A stretch of DNA of 64,000 bases, taken from assembly GCF_001625305.1 (NCBI RefSeq), contig NW_017804342.1, forward strand, positions 448,107 to 512,106, given 5' to 3'. The notes under the pieces are model-generated. The model was not told the origin of the DNA and searched no databases. It saw nothing but the letters and a program-made list of their open reading frames with translations. The DNA comes from Branchiostoma belcheri. Its lineage: Eukaryota > Chordata > Leptocardii > Amphioxiformes > Branchiostomatidae. Both the position numbers and the translations under genes were made by a program. Every line of letters starts with the position of its first letter. Positions within the stretch are counted from its first letter, which is position 1. Positions 23,456 to 34,867 of the stretch are shown one piece after another.

Positions 23456-24020
23456 ATCATGAACAGAGATCTAGTCTATTTATGTCCCTTGGGACTCCTA
23501 ATCGAAATCGGAATTTTAATGACTAATATTATTCTCTGTCAACTACGTGTGACACGACATTGAGTACGTAGCTAAAGTTATCACTTGGCCGCGGTCTCTA
23601 AATAGAGTTTATTTTTAACCGCCAGCTTCAGAGTCGTGAGCCGCAGGGGTAGTCAGGAATAGTAACGTCGATATCTCGCGGGCTAAGAAAAGCGTAATTA
23701 ACTTTTATCCACCCTACAGGACTGTACCGTCAATTACGTAACGTGTCAACCGTCTTACAGATAGAAGGCTGATCAAAGACGGAGGGAGACGGTAATTTAA
23801 GACATTTTAGAGCAGATAAGTAGAGTTAGCAGCTGCAGTATTGTTACAGTCCATTTCAGTTCTAGAGTGGGTTCCAATACGCTATACAGATTGGATGTAA
23901 TTATTTAGTTACGTAGAGTCAGGAGTGCAAGTGTGATGTTCAAATGTTGAAACAAAGCCCCCCCCCCCGCCAAAAAGAGGAACGGTCCTGCATGGATCGC
24001 AACCATGAGCATAGTATTAT
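23456..24020. other. No gene recognised
   Basis: I see no supported feature here. Confidence 0.5.
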
Positions 24021-24276
24021 TATGTTTACCGAAGGAAAACAATTGTTTTTGCTGTTTCCTCTTCTTCTCCAAACCAATAAGGTCAATGACCTGAACCAGA
24101 CATCTGTCACCATGGTAACTAGTGCTGTGTTACATCATGTTGCAATTTTAAGGCAGGAGTGATTTAGACTCCTGTCTGACCATATAGATGAATGTGTTTG
24201 AGTGAAGAATTAACAGAGCAGACCATATGCGAAGGTAAACATTGTGCATTTCCTTTGCAAATGTTACCTTTCTAGT
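24021..24276 (+). mobile_element. ~255-bp MITE-like repeat, copy E1
   Basis: Begins TATGTTTACCGAAGGAAAAC and ends TTGCAAATGTTACCTTTCTA. Internal landmarks are CTTCTTCTCCAAACC, TGTCACCATGGTAACTAGTG and TTAGACTCCTGTCTGAC. Near the right end GAAGGTAAACAT is the inverse of the left end. Four more copies lie in this window (29,883; 39,838; 46,581; 56,298). Confidence 0.8.
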
Positions 24277-25039
24277 TACATGCTTCTGTACCAAACTTCG
24301 CGTCATCTGGCGAAATGAAAGCATAGTGCCCTTTTGAAAAGTATTTTTCCATTCACATTGCCAGAAGGAAAAGAAAGTGAAGAGAAAACATCAATGAAAA
24401 TAAATAAAAATATTGCCCTTTCCCTGGGGGCCTACGATGGAAAAGAATTATAATGAAAGTCCTTAGAGTAACTAGCGAGTTAACAACTCTTGTCTAACAC
24501 TCATGTCTTACAAACGTTCGAACATGCTCAACCAGCACTTGTTCACACCAATTGATCAGAAACTTATATACGCCTTTTCCCTCTTCCAGCATCTGCTTTA
24601 TCTATTTATATTGTTTATTGTATTATGTACTTTATTGTTGTGCAAACAAACAAACAAACAAACAAACAAACAGGAAAGAGCACATAAAATGATAAGTCAA
24701 AAATAAAAATAGCCATGCCTGCTTGGTACTTTCTTGTTGTGCAAATACATAGATAAATAAGCAAATAAAGAAACAGGAAACAGCACATTAAATGATTAAA
24801 AAAAACACAGCCAAGCCTGCTTGGTAGGCTAGGGAGCAATAGGAAATGGGGTAGAACGAATAATAATAATACGGCAATCAGCTGAATACACCAGCTATCT
24901 TTAGGTGCCCCGGGCGCCAGCGTGCGTCACACGGACGTTAAGTGGTATTTAGCTGACGGACGACAATCACACTTTTCATATGGGCCTGAGTAACGGGATA
25001 GCTACTCCCTGTGAGACGGGTACTACAGGTGATCAAGCT
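24277..25039. repeat. AT-rich stretch with CAAA microsatellite and ~105-bp duplication
   Basis: An (AAAC)n array at 24,646-24,672 follows sequence like a non-LTR 3' end. The block AAACAGGAAAGAGCACATAA ... CCTGCTTGGTA (24,667-24,728) is repeated in altered form at 24,770-24,828. No gene is visible. Confidence 0.55.
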
Positions 25040-26040
25040 GTAGCACACATCAGAGCTGAGCTTCGGATACTCCCGCACAGGTTTAGCAGATCTCCTAGCT
25101 TTGTGATTATAGTGAGATTGGTGCAATGAAAGAAATAACGCTGGTTTTATATTAGGTCACAGCAAGTAAATTTTATGGATGGCATCCTCCACGGACTCCA
25201 AATCTTCTCTCCTCTATCTGCCATCCACCCTCCGGCATGGCAACAGATGCATCTTTGCCCATTTTTGGCATGTCAGAGGGCCAAAATCTGGCGAAAATTA
25301 ATGCGCGCGCTGATGTTTCCATAAAAATGACTTGCTGTGGCCTTAGCATTACACAAAGAGCAAGGACAATGTGACGTGCACTCAACTTATTTTGTTACGA
25401 CTCGGATACTCCGGCACCAGTTTAGCAGATCTCCTGACTTTGTGATTAGGCCACAGCAAGTAATTTTTATGGATGACATCAGCGCGCGCATTGATTTTCG
25501 CCTGGTTTTGGAAATAAAACAACAAGAAATTTTGTTGCCCTTTGATAGTGGTCAACATGCCGAAAATGGGCAAAATGGCATGCCTTACCATGTGTATGGC
25601 AGACAAACATGACGAGAGGAGACAATACAAGGCTCTGATTTATTGTTTTGACTTTTACTTTGATGCAGTGATGTATTCCATTCCTTTTATATGTTCCCAC
25701 TGAATCAAAACCATTTGTACAATGATTTTTTCAAAGTTGTTCCAGTGACAAATGGATGTTGCACAATATAGGTGTCATTTCTTGTTTAACAGGGTTTATG
25801 ATGTCAAAATTTAGAAATATAGGAATCTTGTTTTTTGGGGCCCGTCTTGTTTTTTTTCGCCCTCTCGCATTAAATTTGGAGTCTGCGGAGGATGTCATCC
25901 ATAAAATTTACTTGCTGTTGCCTATAATATAGCAAGCTTGGTACAAGGAAAGAAATGACGCTGTTTTTTTAAATATTAGCATTACACAAAGGGTAAGGGC
26001 AATGTGACGTGCACTCAAGTTACATCCTTTTGTTATGCCA
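25040..26040. repeat. Nested copies of dispersed repeat family F
   Basis: Several blocks recur: CTTCGGATACTCCCGCAC / CTCGGATACTCCGGCAC; TTTAGCAGATCTCCT; GCAAGTAAWTTTTATGGATG; AATGTGACGTGCACTCAA (25,368 and 25,999); GCGCGCATT/GCGCGCGCTGA. The piece 25,780-25,925 matches 1-118. The layout suggests repeated insertion or tandem duplication of one non-autonomous element. Confidence 0.6.
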
Positions 26041-26662
26041 CATACACACAAAACAAGAATATTCAAGTGATTTGTACAGTACAGTGCGCCCCTCCCGTTG
26101 CCCAATGTTGTACATGTAATTGCCAGATCAAACGCTGTTGGCGGAATTTAAGTTTTTATCCTACTAGTTGTATTACAGAAATCTTACCAGTATCTCATAA
26201 ATGCTTATTTTGATTACCCAAGAAACAAGACCACATGAAATATGAGGGTGAATATGGATGAAAAGCATTGAAAATTACCAAACAGCATAAACGATTTAAC
26301 GTTACTTCTATCAAAGAAAAAGTGCATCAAATGTTTATTTATCCCTGTAATTTTACAATCCATGTTATAACAGCTTTAGATAAACCCATGTCTAGACAAC
26401 ACCACATGAAACATAAGGGTGTATATGGATGTAAAGGTATCAAAATTACCAAACAGTGCCACTTTCAAAAGATTTACTTCTATCAAAGTGTTTCAAATGC
26501 TTCTTGTTATTTAGCTTATTACTTAGTTTGGTTATGTTTGTAAATATTAAAGATATTTTGTGCAATTGTGTGTTCCTTAAAACTACGTAATTCAGCCTTT
26601 TTTTACGTTGTATTATCAGGCTGCAATGTTGTTTTAGTTTTATGTCAATTTGCAAATAAACC

Positions 26663-26707
<45 letters not shown>

Positions 26708-28315
26708 GTGATTTTACAATCCATATTATAACAGCACAACATAAATGTTATCAACAGAATGAAGCGAAGCGTGAATTATGCGGTCTCGTGACAGGAAAAA
26801 AAGATGAATAATCGCGATATCTATGAAACATTGACGTCACCACACTTTGATATTATATCTATATCAGACCAGAATAGCACGATGCTGTTGCCAATAAAAC
26901 AGTGACGTCTGGACACAGTTACTGCGGAGATAATCTACTGATACATCATATTCCAGTAGAGAAACGAGGGCGGTAAAAATGTTTTATCACTCAATCAAGA
27001 ACTACCTGCGAAACACCAAGCAGGCGTACATGTAAGGATACTGTTACTACGCCGACTAGGTCTGTTGTATGGATTTACATCGGCAGAGTTTTTGGCCTTG
27101 GCCTTATATCAAGTACACAGGGGCGTCTACCAGATATCTATATAACGTTACAGGGTTGGGACCTGTCCTTGGTGCTGAACAATTATCACCTATTATCAGT
27201 AGTTAGGGGAAACCAAAAATAGACCTGTTGGGTCTCTGGTTTCCCCGTCATGTTCTTCGTTTATTACTAACAGACAAATCGTATTGATATTATGTGCAAA
27301 AAAATAAACGCAAACAAACAATACACACACACAGAGGTGCGTTCCTGTTGCGTAGAAACCAGGCTTACATGTGGAAACCCTTTAGCCGCACGGGGGCGCT
27401 ATTCAATATAATCCAACAACACTAAGCCCTAATCATCATGAGTGCGTTTTAGGTAGGGTTATTAAGACGTTCTAAGTATTTTTCTTACGACATTTATCCT
27501 GCAATTTCACCGAAATCGAACCTTGGCAGCGGATGTTTCTGTGGTACTTCCCTTCCGTCCTTATGACGTTCAATAGAATAATTAAGATGCCATCAATACG
27601 TTACTGTTACATAACGTGGTAGTTATACACTATTGGAAGCTGCTCTTTAGATACACGTTAGCTTAAGCTATAGAGTTCAAACTTTACCATAACGTTAATA
27701 CCATCAAAGTTATCATATGGAATAGATAGAGAAGCTTAGAGGAAATCTATTTATTCATCAGTAAAAGGCTTTGTGGGTATAGTTCTGGACACATCTTAAA
27801 TCTCACACATCTCCGTAAAACTCTCGGATTACTTTTGCACATTACAGACTAGGTTAAGTCCTTGCATGACTGGATACAGCGTTATGTAAACACTTTTGGA
27901 AACGGCTGGAGCGCCGAGCCGAGAAAGCGTGAAAGTGCTCTCAACTTGATTGGAAAGTGAGAGTGGAGACCGGCGGTCAACGTCCGGACCCGAGCGGAAC
28001 TGTGCAGCTTAAGAAAACGGGCGATGACGCACGTCTTCCTTTTGTTGGCTACATTTCCTGCCCAAAGTAGGTAATAACGCTTCTTAAGAAGGCGGGATTA
28101 AGACCTGGTGTTGACGCAACAGGTACGCACACAGCGCCGACAAGAACATTTATTGGTTATCGGCCAGGAGGTGAAATCTGAAGAACCTGCAACAAGAGGA
28201 TTCAAGTTTACTGACTGTGTCGTTATGTTATCATCATCAAAAAATTAGGTTTTACACCCCAATCTGACCCCGTCAGATGGGTAGTAGGGGGAAGTTAAAG
28301 CCCCAGACAGCAACC
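26041..28315. other. No gene recognised; TA microsatellite and hairpin
   Basis: A (TA)n tract lies at about 26,665-26,704. Two similar blocks (26,221-26,330 and 26,390-26,500) share ACATGAAAYATRAGGGTG, TATGGATG and AAAATTACCAAACAG, a local duplication. A short perfect-arm hairpin lies at 27,206-27,246. No supported exon is present. Confidence 0.5.
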
Positions 28316-28560
28316 AGGCTACCGAAGCTCCACGACTCAAAAAGTTACGTACAGTGCCGATTCATAAATTCAGAAAAATAGCAGCACGTGCCAGCTTGCC
28401 AGATCAGAGTTTGTCAATGTGTCAAGGAATTCGAAAGCATGGGTAGTCCATGGTAGTTGGCGACAATACGGAGCTTGGCACCCAGGTTACCGAAGCTCCA
28501 CGACTCCAGAACTCAGTACATACATGTTCGTACAGTGCCGATTCATAAATTCCGCAAAAA
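28316..28560. repeat. Local duplication, ~170-bp spacing
   Basis: TACCGAAGCTCCACGACTC and TACAGTGCCGATTCATAAAT occur in both 28,320-28,378 and 28,490-28,558. Plus-strand frames of about 63 codons over the second copy have no recognised domain. Confidence 0.65.
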
Positions 28561-28640
28561 GCCGGCTCGTCGTATACGTCGCCATATACTGCCGCAATTC
28601 ACAACACTAGCTTTCTATTCCCGTGGTTTAGTAGCATTTT

Positions 28641-29460
28641 TACCTCCATGAAAAATGGAGGTATTGTTTTTGGCGTGTCTGTCTGTATGTATGTATGTAT
28701 GTATGTATGTCTGTCTGTGTGTCTGTCTGTCTGTGTTTCCGCAACTTTGTGGTAAGCATAACTCCGGAACGCCTTTATGGATTATGATGATATTTGGTAT
28801 GTTGGTAAGTCTTAGGAAGACAAACGTCAAGGTCAAATATGGGCCTCCTGGTGGATGACCTTGGTACTGCAGCAGAACTTCCGGTTTTTGTATCTTTTGT
28901 CCTGAACATGCTATGGTCTTGAATTTTTGGTGGCAGATTGCTTTTTCTGTCAGGAATAAGTGGTGTGAGTTTGGTCCCCCTAGCAGCTTGTTCTGGAACT
29001 GCAGGGCACTTTCTGGCGAAATGTTTAAAAGCCAATAAGTCAAGATAAGAACAACAAATTTTCATAATTTTTGGTGTGTAGGTAGCTGAGAGAGAGATGT
29101 ACATGATTAAATGCAAATTAATGCAAATGAGGACTTTATTTGCATAATTAATGAGGAAATTCTATAATTACAGTGTTTTACATTATACTACTTTCATGCA
29201 TGTAATGTATGTAACCTATGGCAGGCAGAACATCAACAGATACTAATTATGCAAATGATGACCTAATTTGCATAATTTATGCATAAATTCTATGATTTCT
29301 TAATGGTGAATGATGGGAATGTCATACTTGGGACATCTGTAAGTTAATCAAAAGTTCACATACATCACGATGCATATATCATGTTAATGCAGATGTAATT
29401 TGCATAATTAAAGAGGAAATTTACATTTACATATCAAGCCCATATTTCATGGAGGTATGA
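28641..29460. mobile_element. Octamer-rich non-autonomous element, copy B
   Basis: The left end is a perfect small hairpin, TACCTCCAT-gaaaa-ATGGAGGTA (28,641-28,663). The right end reads TTTCATGGAGGTATGAGATC. A (TATG/TCTG)n microsatellite follows the left end. The interior has GTGAGTTTGGTCCCCCTAGC and GTTCTGGAACTGCAG, as in copy A. The right third contains six perfect octamers: ATGCAAAT at 29,111, 29,121 and 29,249, and ATTTGCAT at 29,138, 29,266 and 29,398. No transposase frame is visible. Confidence 0.75.
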
Positions 29461-29882
29461 GATCTCGGAATTCTTGTTATTTTTGGTCGGAAATTTTTTT
29501 TTATTCGCCCGCGCGCATTAGTGTGGCCTTAGCAAGGCTAGTAAAGTGTAGTGCCAAGATTTGTTTGTGGTCACACAAACGTTTCAGAAGGCGAAGGACG
29601 TAGGCCTACAGGCTTGTGAAGTATTCGTCAGACTTTTTGCTGTTCAGCGGGTCACATAACAACCGGATACACAGGTAATCGGACGGACGACCATTTCTTC
29701 TAGTCGATGAAACGCGTTTCCTGCTAGAACTTTAACTTAAAAAACGTTCTTGCAACAAAAAAACAACATGTTTTTTCGTAGTGATGATTCGGTACGATAA
29801 TTGAAAGTAACGTATGAAAACATTCTTATTTACTGCAAATTCACTTGTAATTGTTTTATGTGCAAGTAAACAATACAATGAA
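29461..29882. other. No gene; trace of repeat family F
   Basis: Around 29,480-29,530 TTTTTTATTCGCCCGCGCGCATTAGTGTGGCCTTA-type sequence (shown here only in outline) resembles family F at 25 kb. The rest shows nothing supportable. Confidence 0.4.
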
Positions 29883-30092
29883 CTAGAAAGGTAACATTTG
29901 TGAAGAAAATTTTACCTTCGCATATGGTCTGCTCTGTTAATTACATTTATATATATGGTGACGGGTCTAAATCCCTCCTGCTATAAAATTGCAACATGAA
30001 GTAACCCAACACTAGTTACCATGGTGACAGACGTCTGGTTCAGGTCATTGGCTTTATTTGTTTGGAGGAGAAGAAGAAGAAGAAACATAATA
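29883..30092 (-). mobile_element. MITE-like repeat, copy E2
   Basis: Reverse-complement copy of the family at 24,021: it begins CTAGAAAGGTAACATTTG, then has TTACCTTCGCATATGGTCTG, AAATCCCTCCTGCTATAAAA and TTACCATGGTGACAGACG. The far end is degraded into GAAGAAGAAGAA. Confidence 0.8.
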
Positions 30093-30133
30093 AATAACTA
30101 GTTTGAAACAGTGCATCTCTCTCTTAATTATAA

Positions 30134-30540
30134 GTGGCGTCGGGTGGTGTAGTGGTTACAGCAATCGACTATGAACCGGGGAGACCCGGGTTCGATTCCG
30201 AGTCGTACCCGGTACATGTCTGGACATGCACTCCGACGTTGTGCCCTTGGGAAAGGCACTTAACACGACTTTCCTCACTCCACCCAGGTGTGAATGGGTA
30301 CCTAACTTCGGTTGGGGAAAGTCGTATTGAGGTCACCTTGTGGCGCCGAATGGCAGCCGCACAGACCCTTGCGACAGTTCCACAAAAATAATTGTGGAAC
30401 AAATATGTGTATCATGTGTATTATTTGATTGTTGTAATATTTGTGATTTGTATTGATTATTATGTGATACCCTGCATCAATTCAGCCGTATAAAGGCTGC
30501 GACTGCACGGGTACTGTTTGGACAATAAAAAATAAAATAA
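30134..30540 (+). mobile_element. tRNA-derived SINE, best copy
   Basis: The head carries RNA polymerase III box A (TGGTGTAGTGG, 30,145-30,155) and box B (GGTTCGATTCC, 30,189-30,199), spaced as in a tRNA. The body has TTGTGCCCTTGGGAAAGGCA, TTCCTCACTCCACCCAGG, GGTACCTAACTTCGG and GGCGCCGAATGGCAGCCGC. The 3' part ends GGACAATAAAAAATAAAATA. It is the reference for the fragments at 575, 2825, 5685 and 10,655. An 85-codon frame inside it is not a gene. Confidence 0.85.
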
Positions 30541-30994
30541 AAAACATTTAGATAAATTTTATAAATAGAATAAAAATTATAAGTATAACATGCACGTGTG
30601 ATTTCTGAGTGACAAACAAGTGATGGAGCTCTCCCGGCCACTGACGTAACGGAGCGGCGTCTATTGCCCGGCTAATCAACCCCGTGAAAATGAGGAAATG
30701 ACGCGAATCACGTTAATGTTGTTTGTGCAGAACTGTGTTATAACGGAAGTGTTAGCTATCCTAGGGCAGGTCATTTCCTTTTATGGCATTGATTTCTGTT
30801 CAGCCACTTGAAACGAGACGTAATGAGGGAAATCAGAACTTCGATACTTCCTGAAGTACCTGTCAGCTTTGCGCCAGACGAATAAACAAACAGGAAGTGT
30901 TGTTTCGGCAGAACTGGCGTGCTATGGAAACTAGTACCTGCATCACATGCATGCATATTAGATATTGAGCACGTCTTTGGAAGCATTGTAACCT
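30541..30994. other. No gene recognised
   Basis: AT-rich start, then unique-looking sequence; nothing supportable. Confidence 0.5.
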
Positions 30995-31365
30995 GTCCTT
31001 CATATCTGTATCTGTATCTGTATAGCCGGTATAACAGCATTTCGGCGTAACACACCAGCTTCGCAGGCACGCGGCGCGGCGGCAGCTGGCTATATTACAC
31101 CGATCGACCTGTTACACCTAACCCTTGAACTTCTAACTCTAGAGTATAGACATTGTTTATGTTTAAAGCTATCTAATGGCAATGCCCCTACTGTACTTGG
31201 TGACAGTGAGTTCCACTCTATAGTTCTAGGAAAGAATGAATTCTTGAACACCTCAATCCTTGGTTGATAACTCTGGTACTTGAAGGCATGGCTATTTCTT
31301 GTTCTCTTCTGGGCTGGTTTTAGGTACTCAGTAGTAGTATGATGACAAGAAATTGAATATTTCAC
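30995..31365 (-). pseudogene. LINE reverse-transcriptase ORF, extreme C-terminal remnant
   Basis: A 91-codon minus frame (31,090-31,365) contains the phrase FKNSFFPRTIEWNSLSPSTV followed by LDSFK. This is the conserved C-terminal signature of reverse-transcriptase ORFs in CR1/L2-like non-LTR retrotransposons, lying beyond the catalytic region. An arginine usually present in the phrase is missing. Everything upstream (endonuclease and catalytic domain) is absent, so this is a 5'-truncated dead copy. The 3' untranslated part ends near 30,995-31,025 in a short CAGATA-type array. The same 3' end recurs at 49,700-49,812, supporting a retrotransposon tail. Confidence 0.75.
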
Positions 31366-32756
31366 ACCCGCGTATTTAGTATTAAGTATTTAGGGTTGTT
31401 GTATGTTTCTTGTTTTATTCCTTGTAGTGAATTTCTCGACACTGATTCTGTGCATATTCCTGTGTCACGTCCTCCCAGCAAGACTAACTCCTAAAACCAA
31501 ACTCATGACCTAAACCGGAAATTGTTGCAGTACCTTACAAATCCGCTAGGGGAAATCCCGTTAGCGGGACCATAATGCTTCTGCCCTTCCTGTCAATTTG
31601 CTGACACATATCCACATACAAAGTATTAAATATTCTAATCCATTCACAGCTTCTTGAGTTATATTGCAAACAAACCAACTGGACCACGCTATTTCAAAGG
31701 AATCACAACACTTGTAACTCAACACATTCAGTAGCTAACGTTAATACAAAATTTATGTGAAAAACAAGATGGAAAGAACGAATTTTCTATACTTCTCAGG
31801 TCCTTTCAAGTTCAATGTGAAATAAAAATCTCACAATTGGTTTGATCTCAATTGTTGACAAAATAAGATGCGACAAAGAGTACAACGCGTAGCTATGTAA
31901 CGTGATGCCTCAAGTTGCGTATGGTCATGATTTCCAAACCTTGGAAATTTCTGAAAAAAAATTCTATTAAACCTTAATTCATATGCGCAAACCTGTCTCG
32001 AATGAAATGTTTCTCTTTTGTACTTACTACTTACTTGTACTTGAGTAGGTCTCCTCATCTCTGTGAGTGGCCTGTGTCAAAGTCGTCCCTCCGACTGCAC
32101 AGCGTCTCTTTTGTAGACAAAGGGGTAGATTCTAGTATTAAGAGATGATAGGAACGAGGGGAAAAGACGTTAAAAACACACTGACCACGGCTTTAAAAAA
32201 ATGAATTGCTACCAACAAGCATTTAAAATGGGACAATAACAAATGATGCAATAAAATTCGAGGTCATAGGTCATTCTACAGATCACTCTCGTTTCCAGGG
32301 TAGTCATGGAAAGGCACCTATTCACACTTTAAAAAATGATTACTCCTCCTGATTTCTATATTCAATATGTCTAATGCGAAACAGTTTATAAGACTATTGA
32401 TAACTCTTTTCTGTTACACATTTCTGAGGCGACTTGCGAATCGGTTCTGGGAACGAGCCGAGGTCACCCTGTGACCTTATGGCGGACACGCCTGTGTTTC
32501 TGCATGCTGTGCGTACGAAGCGGCAAAGTTTTCGTTTTTGTCGCCTTTTCTCTGGTTGAACGTCGCAAAACCTCAGGCCCACAAGTCATGAGGTTGATTC
32601 AGACTTTTAGCGGTACCTTGAAGACGCCATGTCCGTCTTGCTAGCTGCTGCAACTCTCTGGATTTAAGGACAACGTCACGTACCAAGTTATCTAGTCATC
32701 GATGTTGTAAAATATTTCCGGCCTTCTATCTGTTGTTCACCTCGGCGTTTTTCACC
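31366..32756. other. Upstream region of carrier gene copy 1
   Basis: No recognised exon. Open frames at 31,831-32,058 (-) and 32,394-32,582 (-) lack domain support. The promoter of the first SLC25 gene should lie in the right part, but no TATA box or clear motif set stands out. Confidence 0.4.
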
Positions 32757-34831
32757 ATGACGGAATTTCTGATCGGAGGGTTTTCCACCTGCGGTGCCTG
32801 TGTGTTTACAAACCCGCTGGAGGTGTGAAGGAACATCTTTTTCGTCAGAAGACAGTATATTTTGTACACCCCCCTCCCCCAGACATAATCAGTGCAACAG
32901 GTTTTTTTTTTCATTTATTTAGGGTGGGGCTTTGGCATTCAAAGGTTCAGGTAGGATCCAAGCAATTTACTAGTTCACTCCCACAGAAGTTGTGTGTATA
33001 TAGCACATATACAGCGTATAACTATCTTGTAACTTGTATAAACACGCTGATATACATCCACTAAAGTAAGATGATAAGAAATTATGGGAATTGTTTTACT
33101 TCGGACTTTTCCAAGAATAGACTTGTCATAGTATGTGGAATTATGATGAAAGGAATTTTAAAGTAATAAATCTTGCAAACAGTTATACATATGGTCAAAT
33201 ATGACAGTGCTGTCAATTAATAGTAAAGAATTTCATAGTATCTGACAGCAGGATTTTGACCCTGTTCATACCAGACTTATATTTAGCGGTTTCAACCGGT
33301 TTTTCAAAAACCGGTTTTTATTTAACCTGGTGTGAACGCAAATCAACCGGTTTTTTAGGGGTTTAAATCCGATTTTCAAAAACCACCTCGGGAGGTGGTT
33401 TTTTAAGGGTTTTTGAGGGGTTTTTCCACCGAAAAACCTGGTCTGAACGCTAAGGGTTTATTGAACCGGTTTTTGCGTCATAATTCCGGGGTCACGGGGT
33501 CAGCATCCTGGCTGTGGACAACCTAAAGCTTTTTTATGGCGTTGTTTTGACCAATTTGAGTTCGTTTCCACTGTTTTCCCACGGTTTCTTTTAATTTTGA
33601 GATCGATGGAATCAGCATACGCAACCTGGTCGACAGACGAGACGCTCCTGATACTTATTTTTGTATTTGTGGAGAGCTGGACTCGCCGAATTTGACAAAA
33701 CTGGGGGGGGGGGTGCTCTACCGAAACAAACATGTTGGAGGAACCTGGTTTATTTAAGGATCAGTGCCACAGTAAAAGGTAATGAACATGAAGACGGTAT
33801 ACAAGAAGGCGACAGCAATCGGAAGAGCGGGAGGAACGGTTATTCAAACTGCATCATGCCCGATTAATTGGATATTCACCGGACAGGATTTTTAGAAAAC
33901 CGGTTATGAAAAGTCTGGTATGAACGCTAAGGGTTTTAGCCGGGTTTTCTCCCGCTAATTATTTAGCGGTTTCAACCGGTTTTTAAAAGTCTGGTATGAA
34001 CGGGATCTTTGTATCCATGTCGATCCTCGCTTCAGGTTGTGAAGACAAGAATGCAGCTGCAAGGTGAGCTGAAGTCCCGCGGGACGTACCAGCGTCATTA
34101 CCGGAACGTGTTTCACGCATTCCTCACCATCGGCCGGGTGGACGGACTGACGGCACTACAGAAGGGACTGGTACCAGCATTATGGTATGGACTGAGTTAA
34201 GCCCCAGTCACACAATGCCTAATATGGCCTCCCTTACACTAGCAGCATTTTAGTTGTTATCATATTTGACCTAATTTTGAACACAAAATTTTCCAACACC
34301 ATTAAAAACAAGAAAAACTGTATACTAGTAGCAACGTACATGTGTACATGTATATCTTGAAATCACACTGTAGTGAATAGTTTACAATTCAAAAAACACA
34401 TTAACCAACTGGCCACTGTTTTACAGGTACCAGTTTTTCATGAACGGTGTTCGACTGGGTACATATCAGACCCTGGACAACCTAGGTCTGACTACAGACA
34501 AAGATGGGAACGTGGTTTGGTGGAGAAGTATTGTGGCAGGGGCAGTGTCTGGTTGTGCTGGAGCTTTTGTGGGCAGCCCTATCTATATGGTCAGTACATT
34601 GTTCAAACATCTTGAATGTCAGATTTCAGTCTCTTTGAGGAACAAAATATATTTTCTGTCAGAAATCATGGTGGTTTTTTGGCAAGAACAGAAGATAATA
34701 CTAAAGCAAAGAATCAATAATGGCAATAGTGATTCTGTAATGATAATTTTTGATTTGAGTGTATCAAATTGAAAAGATATATAAAGGTCATAACCATATC
34801 CTTTCCATTCCGGGGGATGATTGATTGATCA

Positions 34832-34867
<36 letters not shown>

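Noticed and set aside
30134-30391. Functional tRNA gene from the box A/box B region
   Set aside because: The tRNA-like head continues into a SINE body found elsewhere; the full cloverleaf is not preserved.
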